Source: Nautilus pompilius
Taxonomy: Eukaryota > Mollusca > Cephalopoda > Nautilida > Nautilidae
NCBI GenBank assembly: GCA_018389105.1
Contig: JACATO010000974.1
Location: 496,001-560,000, forward strand
Length of the DNA: 64,000 nucleotides
Direction: 5' to 3'
Below, in pieces: positions 26,460 to 37,469 of the stretch. Each line of letters begins with the position of its first letter. The first letter of the stretch is position 1. The notes under the pieces were generated by a model that was not told the DNA's origin, did no database searches, and saw only the letters and a list, made by a program, of their open reading frames with translations. A program made the position numbers and the translations under genes.

Positions 26460-26814
26460 AATTTAAACTTATGTCGCTGGCATAAACTTCCGCTTGGAAA
26501 AGTAACCCCGCTTCCGGTAAAGCGAATTTATAGTTGGAGACTATGGAATGGTTTATCTGACAGCTGCCGAAGAAGCCCGAGACAAACTGGTCCAGTTGGG
26601 CTAGAAAGCATCGCTAAAGCAAAGAACGACAACTTTTGTTAGCAAGATTCCATAGCCATCGCCCTACTGTGGTCAAGGGGGAGCCGTCCGTGCTGTGACG
26701 ACCCAATACGCTCCTTTCACGAAACAAGTGGAGATTTTTAGAGAAAAACTCTAAATCCACGTATTCACTTTACAAACACCATCCGTTTCTCGAGCATTCC
26801 CGACACGTGATGAC
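26460..26814 (+). promoter_or_regulatory. Weak promoter candidate with splice donor
   Basis: A CpG-enriched patch carries ETS-like words (ACTTCCGC, GCTTCCGGTAA), then CACGTGATGACGTGAGTAG, which combines an E-box, a CRE-like TGACGTGA and a GTGAGT donor (GT at 26815). No convincing coding start is present, so it would be a non-coding first exon if real. Confidence 0.2.
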
Positions 26815-26819
26815 GTGAG

Positions 26820-28050
26820 TAGTTTTCCATTTTTGTTATTCAATGAAGAAACGGCAGGAAATAAATTCAAAAGTCTGTATACCGAGAGAAAAAATGTTGT
26901 TTATCTGATGAACAGTCCAATTCTATTGTCATTTTCAACAAATTTTTCAAAGAACAAGGAATTCTGTTGTTGTGGTTTCTTGCGGTTACTGCGCATTACT
27001 ATGGATTGTTCTAATACACCACACACATTCCCTGCATAACCTCTTCACGTTAAGGAAATGTTCAGATCGTATTGGGAATTATAAATTCAATATTTATTGT
27101 AAACCAGGATTATTTTTATTTCTTATAACAAGCATTTATATATACTTCTTTTTTATTATTATTAAGTCTCGGCATCGCGATGTCGCTTACTGGAAATGTG
27201 ATCTTGGCTTCTTTTCTTTTCCCTATCGTAAATTTAAGATTCTTCCGAGCTGAAAGTCAATAAAACCGAAGGCGTGTTTGGGTATTCGCGGGTTTACACA
27301 TCACGCAACCGCCACATTAGCACCGGGATAAGCCCGAGATCAGCTGAGCTCATGTGTTTGTTCATCCGCTGTAACAATAAACTGTTTACAGTTGTTCCTG
27401 TTAGGTGCAGCCATTCTTACAAAACCAACATACAGTGTTCAGTTTACGCATTTTTATTAGGAATTTTACTGAATTTTGAAAAAATTTGGTTGTGTGTGTG
27501 GAAATTAGTTATTATTTCAAAAGTGTGAGAGTCACGTATTGCATTGTAAAGGTTTATGGAGAATATTAAGGACAATTACCCGTGCCCTTACTGTACAGCT
27601 GCGTCGCGTTTTTATTAGTACGAAAGCAAATTTTTCTTAAGTCACAGTTACCCCGCTTGAGCTTCTACACCAAAGAGCGTCATCGACAGTAAGTCACGTG
27701 ATGTTCTGCGCACGCAAACCTGTTGTTTAAACTGATCAGGTCATATCTGAAGATTTAGCACCAGTTAAACTCCGTGCACTAATAGCAGCTAAATGAAATC
27801 CGGCGTTAAAACTATTTTTCTGTTGATGTTGTTATAAATGCAATAATAAATTGGAACCATATAGTTTTTCAGCTAGAAATAGTAGTAAACAATAAGAAAC
27901 AGAAAACGTATCGCTATTTTTGTTTCGTTTTATTGCTTCGCTGTTACCATTACGTCCATTTTCTTTACCGCAAGTTCACTATTTTCCAGCAGGTGCGATG
28001 TTGCTACGATTGTCTAACGTACTAGTATGACATGAGCATACGGACACACA
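26820..28050. other. AT-rich non-coding stretch
   Basis: Nothing recognised on either strand. Confidence 0.4.
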
Positions 28051-28100
28051 CAGAGAGAGAGAGAGAGAGATATGACGTCGATACAGAGAGAGGTGACGTC

Positions 28101-28141
<41 letters not shown>
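28051..28141 (+). repeat. (GA)n array with TGACGTCG cassettes
   Basis: GA runs flank TATGACGTCGATACAGAG and GTGACGTCGTGAG. These are diverged relatives of the TGACGTCAGTACAGAG cassette at 12.7 kb; here the palindrome's last base is changed. Confidence 0.85.
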
Positions 28142-28142
<1 letters not shown>

Positions 28143-28349
28143 AGAGTGGATATTCACTATCTTTTCTGGTTTTCTTGTTGACTAACTTCTTTGGTTCGTA
28201 ACAACTTCGACAAATTCTGTAAAAAAAAACCAAAAGGATTTTAAATATAGAAACTAATATAATAACCTTAACTATTGGTGCTTTCCATTTCTAATTTTTA
28301 TTTATACATCATTATTATAAATAATTTAACAGACAGTAAAGATACACAA

Positions 28350-28352
<3 letters not shown>

Positions 28353-28437
<85 letters not shown>
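28353..28437. repeat. (AAT)n microsatellite
   Basis: About 28 uninterrupted trinucleotides, the longest ATT-class tract in the window. Confidence 0.95.
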
Positions 28438-28679
28438 CTGCAGTACAACTACCTTAATGTACTTTTCAACTCGACTAAAGTCTGCGTCACTTCCAGAATT
28501 GCCTGTTTCACCTTTCTACCCTTTTTTTCTTAATAACCAGACATTAAAAAAATATATAGCCATTATCAGCAATTGATTCTTTTTTCTATAACTTTGCTTC
28601 ACTCGCCGTGTCCTCTGGTTTCGATGGTTCTCTTTTCCAATAACCCACTGTCCTTCTTCCCTTTTCCGTTTATCCCTCT

Positions 28680-29410
28680 ATGAGAGTCACGTGACACCGT
28701 GATCACGAAATGACAAAGGGACTATGGGAGGGGGTGGCCCAGACGACCCAGCGCAGCGCGTCGTCGAATAGGTTTTGGAGCGAAAAAATGATTATATTTG
28801 CAGAGCTGCGGGAAGTCTTTTGACCGACATAAAGCTTTCCGTCCTGGAAAAGCGCCTCTTCGATGCATTCCCCAGCGTACTTTGTACGGCTGCGTCACGA
28901 GATCTACGTGCGGTGTTAGCCGTTTCCCTGACTGACGTTCGATCTGATTTTTAATCGATTTTATACATATATACACCATGGTTGTTGTTGTTTTAAAAAC
29001 TCATAACAACATTTCATCCGGTTTCAGACCCCACGGCGATCGCACCCATAAACGACGGCGGGTTCTCGCCGCCTCTAGCTAACTTCGCCGACCGAGACAG
29101 TGCGCTTCAACAATTATTTTATCTTATGCGATATCATTAGCCATCGTCATTGTACCCCTGAGTAGGCAGGCTCCCGCAGAGTGTGTACCCGTCCGTGGTG
29201 ATCTTTTGTGTTTTTTGTTTTTTTTTTTGTTTTTTTTTTAAATCCTGACTGCGAATAGCGCCGCGTGAAGGTTTTGCAATTGGGCCGCGGAGCTATTTGC
29301 GTTCGGCGGAAGTTGGCTGTTGAGCGCGGAGAATTCTGGGCCGGCCGGCGTAAATCAAGCGAGCTAGACAGGCAGCCACGTTGTTTTGATTTTTAAGAGA
29401 GAAAAAAAAA
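28680..29410. promoter_or_regulatory. CpG-enriched patch, weak promoter candidate
   Basis: The patch opens with the palindromic E-box GTCACGTGAC (28686-28695, the USF/MiT-type consensus) and continues with CpG-dense sequence around 29020-29100 and 29240-29380. No start codon and splice-donor pair stands out, and the open frames match nothing I know. Confidence 0.25.
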
Positions 29411-29933
29411 ACAACAAAATGGTTCCGCAGTCCTTCTCGCCCGAACGAACACATTCTTTCGTTGAAAGGCACATCATTAGATCAAACAGATTTCTTTTAT
29501 TTGCTGCGTATTACTGTATCCTGTCTCGAGACCGCGTTCCCTCCTGTACCGTTTAATTTTCAAAAAACATATGTGAAACATCCACCTTAAACATATTACT
29601 GACAGTCACATTTCCTATCAAGTAGATTTTTTTGATTAAACACACCTTCTTCGCCTTTTTGAATATCGTTGCCGCAAGTGATATGTCACCGAAGGCCTGA
29701 AGATGAGTCAGGGTTATTTATATATGACGGCAGAATACGTCAAAGTTTGTCAAAGTACACCTCTGAAATGTCGCTGGTTGGTTAGGAATCAGTTTTCGTG
29801 TCCTACCAGGAAGTCAGGCTCCGCGTCCTGATGACTCACACGACAAACCCAACGTGTTTAAGTACCATCTCTTATATATATCCGTGAGCGTCTGTGTAGA
29901 TATACATCTTTTAATCTTTTTACACACAAACAA
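29411..29933. other. Non-coding stretch
   Basis: Nothing recognised up to the mariner-like terminal repeat. Confidence 0.4.
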
Positions 29934-30451
29934 GTACAGGATGTCCCAAAAAAGGTGTACATACTTTATTTCTATAGTCTAGTAAACAACATATTATTGA
30001 ATGGACTTTTTGCTTTTTAAATCAGACACCTTAAACAAGATACTCAACAACAGGCACTCAAAATGTCCATTGAGACGCGGTGGGGCACGTTTTCACTGGA
30101 ATATCTGTTGAACCATCATTATTTATCTGCTGGTTTTTTGTGGCGTACACCTTGTCCTTCAACACCCACCAAAGGGAAAGCATCTGGCGATGTGAGATCT
30201 AGAAAGGCCCGGAAGATACTCAACTAGTCCACATCGTTCCATCCACCTTCCAGTAAAATTCTCATCTATAAAAATTACCGTACATTTTTGCCCCACCCTG
30301 AAAGCACGTTACGTCGTACGGTGTGCTTTATGTTGCTCAGTACCGTTATTTGTGAACTTTCAGATAAAACACGTCTTAACGCTGAGAGACAAATTGCCGC
30401 TGTATGGTAGCGTACGAAAAATGTGAATAAATACTTTTGGGATACCCTGAA
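29934..30451 (-). mobile_element. Mariner-like element, internally deleted
   Basis: The left end reads CAGGATGTCCCAAAAAAGG after a TA. The right end, read inward, is CAGGGTATCCCAAAAG, so the two ends match at most positions as inverted repeats. Between them the minus strand encodes a decayed transposase C-terminus: SGPF, then WVLKDKVYATK at 30137-30169, matching the FLWGxLKDKVYxxK motif of mariner-family transposases. At about 518 bp, against roughly 1.3 kb for an autonomous copy, most of the gene is missing, including the catalytic core. It is a non-autonomous fossil. Its right edge touches a separate Tc1-type element. Confidence 0.6.
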
Positions 30452-30453
30452 TA

Positions 30454-31124
30454 TATACTGGCTAGCCACTTCATTAAAGCTTGTGTAGTATTCTTTCACT
30501 TTGTCTTGGCCTGAACTAACAAGGACCACGCTTTACCATATCTTGCAAAGATGGAAAAAAGAGGCTTTGGAAAAAGCCAGAAGAATCACTCGACTCTTGT
30601 ATGATATCAACTGTCCAGGTCTCTAGTGCTGGAGTCATGGTTTGGGGCATGCTTTGCTGGCATATATCCTGTGCCCCCTGGTAATTTTAGGAGACAGAAT
30701 AAATTCCAAACCTTACCTTATCATTATTTCCAGTTAACTGCATCCACCAATACTTCATGTGTAGCCCGATGGAAACGGATACTTCAGAGGTGAGAATGCT
30801 CTCATCTACTGTGCTCACATTGTGTGATGACCATTTAAGGAACATGACAGATATTTTAGGTATTTTTATGGTCAGCACAATTCCAGGATCTCAATCTAAT
30901 TGAGGTGTCCTCGAAGATATCTTTCAATTCAGTCGTTAATATGTACACAATGTATGGAACAAGATAAACAGGGGATCGTGATGGCGAACGCCTCTTTCAA
31001 GTTTACACCACAGATACTTCTGGATTTGATTCTATGCCACGTCGTGTCAGAGTTGTTATTCAGAGGAAAAGTGGCCCAATCCATTATTAGGTATAATTCC
31101 AATAAAATGGCCAGCTAGTGTATA
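30454..31124 (+). mobile_element. Tc1-like element, truncated and decayed
   Basis: Both ends show a known Tc1-type terminal repeat: TATACTGGCTAGCCACTT on the left and, read inward from the right, TATACACTAGCTGGCCATTT. The plus strand between them keeps transposase motifs in shifting frames: GVMVWGMLCW at 30631-30660 (family GxVMVWG), LNLIEV near 30890 (family LNPIE, holding the catalytic Glu) and SMPRRVRVVIQRKSGPIHY ending near 31089, the canonical Tc1 C-terminus. The element is about 670 bp, less than half the usual 1.6 kb. The N-terminal DNA-binding region is missing and stops interrupt the rest. Confidence 0.7.
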
Positions 31125-31980
31125 TATTTATGGAATATATCTTTACCATACGCTAACATAGTTTAAACTTTGATTATGTATTTATGGCATATTGCACTTG
31201 CTTTTACATCTTTGTTCGTCCCTTAAAAATCAATAGTAAACAGATTTAAAATTCTCTGGGAGAGCCACTTAGCGATGGTAAGACAACAAATTCTGTATAT
31301 GTCACCGTATTTTACAGAAATGTATTTGTACCTTTTGAACAGATTTTCTCTCTAAATTCACCGAAGACTTGCATTTGCAAGTATAAAATTTTGCAGATTG
31401 ACAGCCTAATTTTAAAAAATTTATGTTAGAAAAACAAAAACAGCAATATCTTTTTTTAGGACAGTGATTAAGGAAATAAAAACAACTTTATTTAAAAATC
31501 TTTGTGATAACAATTTTCAAATGTCTTTTATACTTGGTCGAATTTGACAAAAATGAAAAGCGAAGAACAGAAAAATAGATTTATTCCTTGAAGAACTATT
31601 GTAATAAAACAATTTATTTGAAATAATCAATAAACATTTGGAAAATTTTTTTAAAAAATAGATTATACGTTTAATAATTTTTAAAGCATTTTAATGAAAT
31701 GACTGTCAAAGAACGAAAATTTTTAGTTTTAATTTTTTCTAGATGACAAGGGTACCGACACAAAACCAAGAAGTTATAATACAGTTTTCAAATAGCTGTT
31801 TTAAACAAAGTTTTTTTTATTGATTTCTACTTTAAATATGTATGCACTGTTGACACGAAGTACATAGATCTGGCCAGTGGCCATAATAGTTCCTAATTTT
31901 ATATCATTATCCAAAAATTCTTTATGCATCTTGAAGATTTCTGTTCAGATCGGGTTATTAGATAGTTTCTGTCGCTAACT
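31125..31980. other. Very AT-rich non-coding stretch
   Basis: Nothing recognised on either strand. Confidence 0.45.
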
Positions 31981-31999
31981 TCCGGGTAACAGCTTGAAT

Positions 32000-32162
32000 G
32001 GCTAATCGAACCCCACCACCCGAATTTCGTCCCTTGCTCTCCTGCCTTTTATTTATTTTCTTCTCTCTCTCTCATATGAATGTAGTAGAGAAGAAATTGA
32101 GAAACCCCATTTCTTCTCATTCGTCGAGTTAAGATGGCCGCCTTTCGGCCGATACAGAAGAC
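32000..32162 (+). promoter_or_regulatory. Candidate promoter and first coding exon
   Basis: AAGATGGCCGCC at 32131-32142 combines a YY1-like element with a good translation-start context. The frame reads MAAFRPIQK plus two bases, then AAGAC|GTGAGTTA, a consensus donor with GT at 32163. CpG content rises through 32100-32480 and a TGACGTCA lies at 32313-32320 in the would-be intron. A start codon embedded in a YY1 element and followed by a donor within 30 bases is typical of animal housekeeping promoters. The protein cannot be named from nine residues and I could not identify the next exon. Confidence 0.35.
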
Positions 32163-33840
32163 GTGAGTTACGCCCCCTCCCCCACTCTCAAGGTTTGACG
32201 TTCACAAATATGCCCGAACAGTTGAAGCAAATCTCAGCTGAGTCGCGATCAGCGTGTCCGGGTGGCGGCTCTGTCCGGACGCGAGACGCAGAAGTGACTT
32301 GCTCAGCGAGTGTGACGTCAGTGAGGGGGAAGCCACTTCTGCGCAATGACGACTTCATTTCAACGTTGTTTCGGGGGGGTCACGTGGAGAAACTGAGCTG
32401 GACGTCCCGTTCTTGCATTCCGGAGAGAAACTTCCACGCATTCGTTGCATCCTCGGCGCTCACGTGGTGTCGTTCTACCGGAACTCAGCTTTAAAGAACA
32501 AACATCACGAAGGCCTGTCACAGAAGCAGCGAGGCCGGGATAACATCATATTCTGACTCCTTCCTTATGCATATCATTGGACTCTTTAAATAACGTATGC
32601 CGGAAACGCTCTAATTCGCGAAGACACGGTGACTATACGTCAAGAGCTCTGAGGAAACGGACATGGAAATATAGAGATGAAGATGGTGGCTTTCGGCGTT
32701 TCCATGCGCCATCAAAAGAAAAAGTTCCCGGACATAGAACGTCGACAGTTACTCCTCAACCAACAACGAAAACCGGCTACAAGGGAATGTTTTGGAATTC
32801 TGTCGGATCGCGCAATGTGCAAAACGATAATAAATCACCGGTTAAAAGTGTTTCTTGCTCTCAGTTGTTTGAAATCATTATTGTTGTTGTTCTTAGTAGA
32901 AGCCAAAGTCCTGTAAATGTATTTTCAGTTTCCCTAAGTGGTCTGCAGATGAATTTCTGCTGTGAATGGATACCGAGTCGGCGGACTTCGTTAGAACAAT
33001 ACACACATTTCGAAGAAACCGGAAATTATGAATACCGGGCGATCTGACTAATTTTAGAATTATTTCAATGTCTCCTTTGAACAGAGGTTGGGTTAGCTAG
33101 ATTCTAGAGAGGGAACGCCAAGGAGTGGGAAACTTGAACTCTTTCCGAAATCGAGATCTTGCTTGTTACCAACGGCTTAGTGTCGAAACTAAGCTAATTT
33201 TTTTTTTTAAATCAATTTCCGGTGTTGATTCCGATAGTACTGAGGTGACGGGGTAGGGGGATTAGGAGCCGACCAAAAGAAAGGAAATCTCTGCGATTGA
33301 CAAAATCTTTCGTCACCATGTTTCAGTTGTTCGGTCTTCGGAGTGGTGACCTCACGGTGCAGTATTTCAAAAGCGTCAATATGATTGATGTGAGTGACCC
33401 TGAAACTGATCAAATTCTCAGAAACTGGCCTGATAAACATTATCGAGCGAATGGTCCGGAACTGATTGAAATTTGGTTGGCCTCTTATCTCGCTGCTTTT
33501 GACTTTCCCGACCAAATCAAAAGAAAAAGAATGGTGTGCGGCAGTATATGCAAGGGTCAGGATTTAGAGCCGAGAGAATATGCACCCTTGATGAAGAGAG
33601 GGTGGCTCTTGTTGCTGGTGCATACTACAACACTTTCGAACCCTGTCCTGACTTCGAAGACATTTCACAGAAGTGAGCCAGAAGGGGAAAGCGTGTCGCA
33701 TTTGCCTTGACCGAGCAAGTTACCAAAGTCAAGAGTTAACCCGCAGAATTTCCACTATAGGTACCAGGGAAATCCTTACCGAAATTCTTTAGAAATGGGA
33801 AGAAGCCCAAGCGACTGACTGGCGAAGTAGAGCGAGGTAC
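32163..33840. other. CpG-moderate stretch without recognised gene
   Basis: Open frames at 32577-33047 and 33297-33710 on the plus strand, and 33207-33515 on the minus strand, are longer than most here, but I recognise no domain in them. The last two overlap on opposite strands, so at most one is real. Confidence 0.35.
32313..32320. promoter_or_regulatory. Full CRE palindrome near candidate promoter
   Basis: TGACGTCA about 150 bases downstream of the candidate first exon. Confidence 0.3.
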
Positions 33841-33847
33841 GTCAAAA

Positions 33848-33938
33848 CTGAGCCCGGTCTCTACCGGGATTCGAACGAAGGTCCTCAATTAATTTTCGCA
33901 GCCTAGTAGACTACCAATGAACCACCGCGCCGCTCTCA
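33848..33938 (-). mobile_element. tRNA-derived SINE head
   Basis: On the minus strand, TGGTTCATTGGTAG (33911-33924) fits the RNA polymerase III A box and GTTCGAATCCC (33866-33876) fits the B box, about 35 bases apart. The order and spacing are those of a tRNA, but I see no clean acceptor stem pairing, so this is more likely a SINE promoter than a functional tRNA. The SINE body would run toward lower coordinates; its end is not evident. Confidence 0.55.
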
Positions 33939-36034
33939 TCAAGCGCCGAATGGCGCTGAGCCTGTCTTCAGCTCGCGGTGGGCGCTGCTGCGGAGGAAAC
34001 GCTCTCAAACTTCCTCTTCGATTCTAAGCTTTCTTGCCATTAGTCGAGTATTAAAAATGGCGCGCTTACATCTAAAGAATTAACCAGTCGCACGGTTAAC
34101 ATCTAAAAGTGGATTTAAAAGACGAATCCAAGTACGGTGGTAATCTCGCGAAGTCTTTGAAATTTCTGCTGCATCAAAATGCTTGTTACCACGGTGACAT
34201 GTCAGAGCGGTGAATCACTGCAAGCAATAAGCGATTGGCCGAGCGAGTTGCTCGCAGAAAATAGCAAAAGGGGCCTCGCCATCAGCAGCAGCTCTGGGGA
34301 AAACTAATTTGTCTGGCTGCAGCGTTATGCAGTCCTTCAGAGGAGGCATCTTGTGTTACGGCGCAAAAGTCTTACGAAAGCATCTTAAATTATATTAACT
34401 AAAGATGAACCGCGGCGAGACATCCAAATAAAACTGGAAAAGATTATGGCAAAAAAAAAAGCAGAAAGATCAAGAGAAAATCCTTACGTTTTTAGGTGTA
34501 AGGACTAATTAGGCGAACGACTTCACACACACACACACACACACAGTCTGATTTTTTTAAAACAGGGTGTAAGAACTTGAACAAAGGTAATTAGTAAGTA
34601 AGATTAGATTTATTATCCTCGAAGCTTTATCAACGATTGGTTAATCAGTCAGTCAGTCAGTTAGATAAGCCTCGTTCCTCTTCATGGCCGGTGCCATAAT
34701 TCAATGACTTCATTAAAATCGTAGCAGTATTTGTTTGTTGTTGTTTTTTTTATTTTGCAGACTGTTAATGAAATTTCAACTAATCAACAAATGAGTTTGG
34801 AATCAGTTGCTTTAATCTTTTATTAAACTCTCGGCTCAGCTTCGTGTAAGTCTGCACAAAATATAGATTCCCAATTTCAGACTCGCCAGTTATGTCTGGC
34901 TCGAAAGTACCCTTTCACCTAAAAACACCCTTCCTTTTAAAAATGTCTTCATAAATGCTACTAAATTACAAGCCAAAAGAAACAATCTCACGATTTTACC
35001 TCCAATGCTATTACGCCATCTACCATTTTAAATGTTGGCAACTATTTGAATTCTGCCTTTGTCATCAGGGTGCTTAATTAAAATACCCTGCATTAGTGTT
35101 TTATGATTTTTTTTTAATTTCGTTTCTTTCTTTGTTTCATATTTTTGCAGTCACGCACACCAATGTAGAAAGCCAAATATGTTTTCCACACAGATTTTCC
35201 CACGCAACAGAAACTCCTATCCTCCAGCTAATTCGGAAAGATACGTAGATGCTTTAGCGGCCGATCGCCTACAATCTCTATTTGTATGACGTTTCACGTG
35301 ACGTGTTTCCGTTTGAACATTGGTCACTAGGAAACTGGCCGACGGAGCTACATTGATCCAGACTAATGGGTGCATTCTTAAGCAAATATTTGTAAATGTG
35401 GCAAAGAATTAAGTTTTACCTAATATTACATAAAAGAATTATTAGCCGTTTAAATTGTTTCCTTCGCCTTTTCATGTAATTTTGTGGACTGGGGATTTAT
35501 CTCAGTGCGTCACTCAGTGCATCGATAAATGACAGAGCAAGCGTTCAGACTGTTTTTTATATATAATTTTAAAACAAATAAATACAAGTCAAACAAACGG
35601 GTAACAATATAAAGAAAATGTTCTCGGGCCATGTGAAGACCTAAGCTCACCAAAGCCAACAAAATTTTATCAGGCTTACAGATTTACCTATCTTAATTCG
35701 CCCCCCCCAATCGGAGTATTTTAGCCAAAAATGCATCTCATATACTTCTCACGTCGATCAAGAGGAGATAACTCCAAAAATTAGTTTGACGAAAGAGTTT
35801 GCAATACAGGGGTTTGAATTATTTCACAAAAAATTGGAAATGCTTTTGAATGCACTTGTATTTAAATGATGAATGCGGACAAATAATAAGAGGATGAAGA
35901 TGGCCGACGACGCTTGTTGGCTTAGCTTGCCGTGGGCGAGCCATCCCGTCTGGCTTTAAAGCTAACTTAAATAAATAGAGGGATTCGCGTGACGTCATGT
36001 GTCCAGTAGCAACCATTTCTCGATAATAACGTTT

Positions 36035-36035
<1 letters not shown>

Positions 36036-36083
<48 letters not shown>
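36036..36083. repeat. (AAT)n microsatellite
   Basis: Uninterrupted trinucleotide tract. Confidence 0.95.
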
Positions 36084-36084
<1 letters not shown>

Positions 36085-37129
36085 GTTGTTGCTGCCTTCT
36101 CTCTTATATTAGCCGACCTTTAACGTGGGACGGAAACTGAAACACTAGCTGGGCGGAGAAGAGGGGGAAAGCATGGCACCGGAAACGATGATAGAGGCGA
36201 AGGGGGCTCGATGCACCCTCGACTTCGATCGAATTCACGAATGACCGACCATACCTGCATTCCTCTTGTTTACTTGTGGGCGAAAACCGGAGTACTCGGA
36301 GGAGAACTACGCCGATAGGCTGACAGTGAGAAGAAACCATGCCGTGAACCAAATCTAGTTACGGTCGCTAACCGGGGGGGGGGGGTCTTCAGATACAATA
36401 AATCGGCCAATCAGCCATTCGTCGCCACCCCTCCCCTGACAGCAACAACAACAACAAAAGGGAGGGCGAGCCTGATAAACGCGTTATCCGGGTGATTCGA
36501 ACGAAGAGAGGGGGGGCATAGATAGGCCCCACTTGTGTAAACCGTGCGTATCTTTGTAGTTTTAAAAAAAAAAAAGAGAAAGAAGAAATTCCCCGAATAC
36601 AATCTGAACTCCCGTGGAATCCGTTAGTTTGGCACGTGAGTGAACGAGAAGACAATAAACCAACCTACTCCACTTGTATTCGGATTCATTTGGAAAGGCA
36701 ACAGTAACGATAAAGTCACGGACAACATGGACAGTCAGAGCCGCCGTTCCCCCACCTTCCCACAGGATTCATTAGGTTGACAGTACTGCGGGCATGTTTG
36801 TTCGGCGAGTTAATAGTTAATTCATATATTGGATCATAGATGGGGAGCGGAGGTAGAATGGTACCGGTGGCGAATAGCAGATTGAGACGAGTACGTACGG
36901 CGATTCCATATCCAGTTTGCGTATCCCTCCCCCCTATTTACAACAGCCTAGCCCTGATTCATCAGAAAATTGGTAGAAATACCGGAACTTTTAAAGGAAG
37001 GGGTTCGTTTGTGTTTAAGCCATTTTGACCGCCGTGCCGGAATACACACTAGAGACCCCCCCTATGTTTGGCCTCTAAAATGGCGGGCCGTTTGCTGTGT
37101 TCCAGTAAAAGCAACGTCAAAAATTATCA

Positions 37130-37155
37130 CTCTCTCTCTCTCTCTCTCTCTCTCT
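37130..37155. repeat. (CT)n microsatellite
   Basis: Short dinucleotide tract downstream of the AAAATGGCGGGCC word. Confidence 0.9.
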
Positions 37156-37307
37156 TTAATATCATCCATCCATCCTCCACATCTGAACAATTTTTGGAAT
37201 CTTTCGGATTTCTTTTATCCTACATCACGCCAAAAGTGCGTTTTGAAACACTTTTAAATAAATAAATGAGCATTGCCGAGGGGAATGGTTGGCCCTCGTG
37301 ATTTCAC

Positions 37308-37468
37308 GAGTAAAGCGACTCTCCCCCGCCCCCAGCAGAATCTTCCCTCGTTCCGGTCACGACCACGAAGTATTTGCATCTTTCACGATGCCTGCGAGTA
37401 AAACGACTCTCCCCCGCCCCCAGCAGAATCTTCCCTCGTTCCGGTCACGACCACGAAGTATTTGCATC
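37308..37468. repeat. 88-bp tandem duplication
   Basis: Two direct copies (37308-37395 and 37396-37468, the second cut short) begin GAGTAAAGCGACTCT or GAGTAAAACGACTCT and share the stretch up to TATTTGCATC. Only one mismatch separates the overlap, implying a recent event. Confidence 0.9.
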
Positions 37469-37469
37469 A

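Larger units (their letters stand above)
33945..37300. other. Intergenic or intronic stretch
   Basis: No gene recognised. Notable contents: AAAATGGCGCGC near 34052, a (CA)n tract at 34525-34543, TTCACGTGACGTG near 35290, AAGATGGCCGAC near 35895, a TGACGTCA at 35990-35997, a G run at 36374-36385 and AAAATGGCGGGCC near 37077. The ATGGCG words resemble YY1 sites, but none is followed by a convincing coding exon. Confidence 0.4.

Noticed and set aside
33207..33515. Minus-strand frame containing HINHIDAFEILHRE, reminiscent of retroelement reverse-transcriptase text
   Set aside because: The resemblance is to a short low-specificity stretch. No YXDD box or neighbouring block is present, and the plus strand is also open here.
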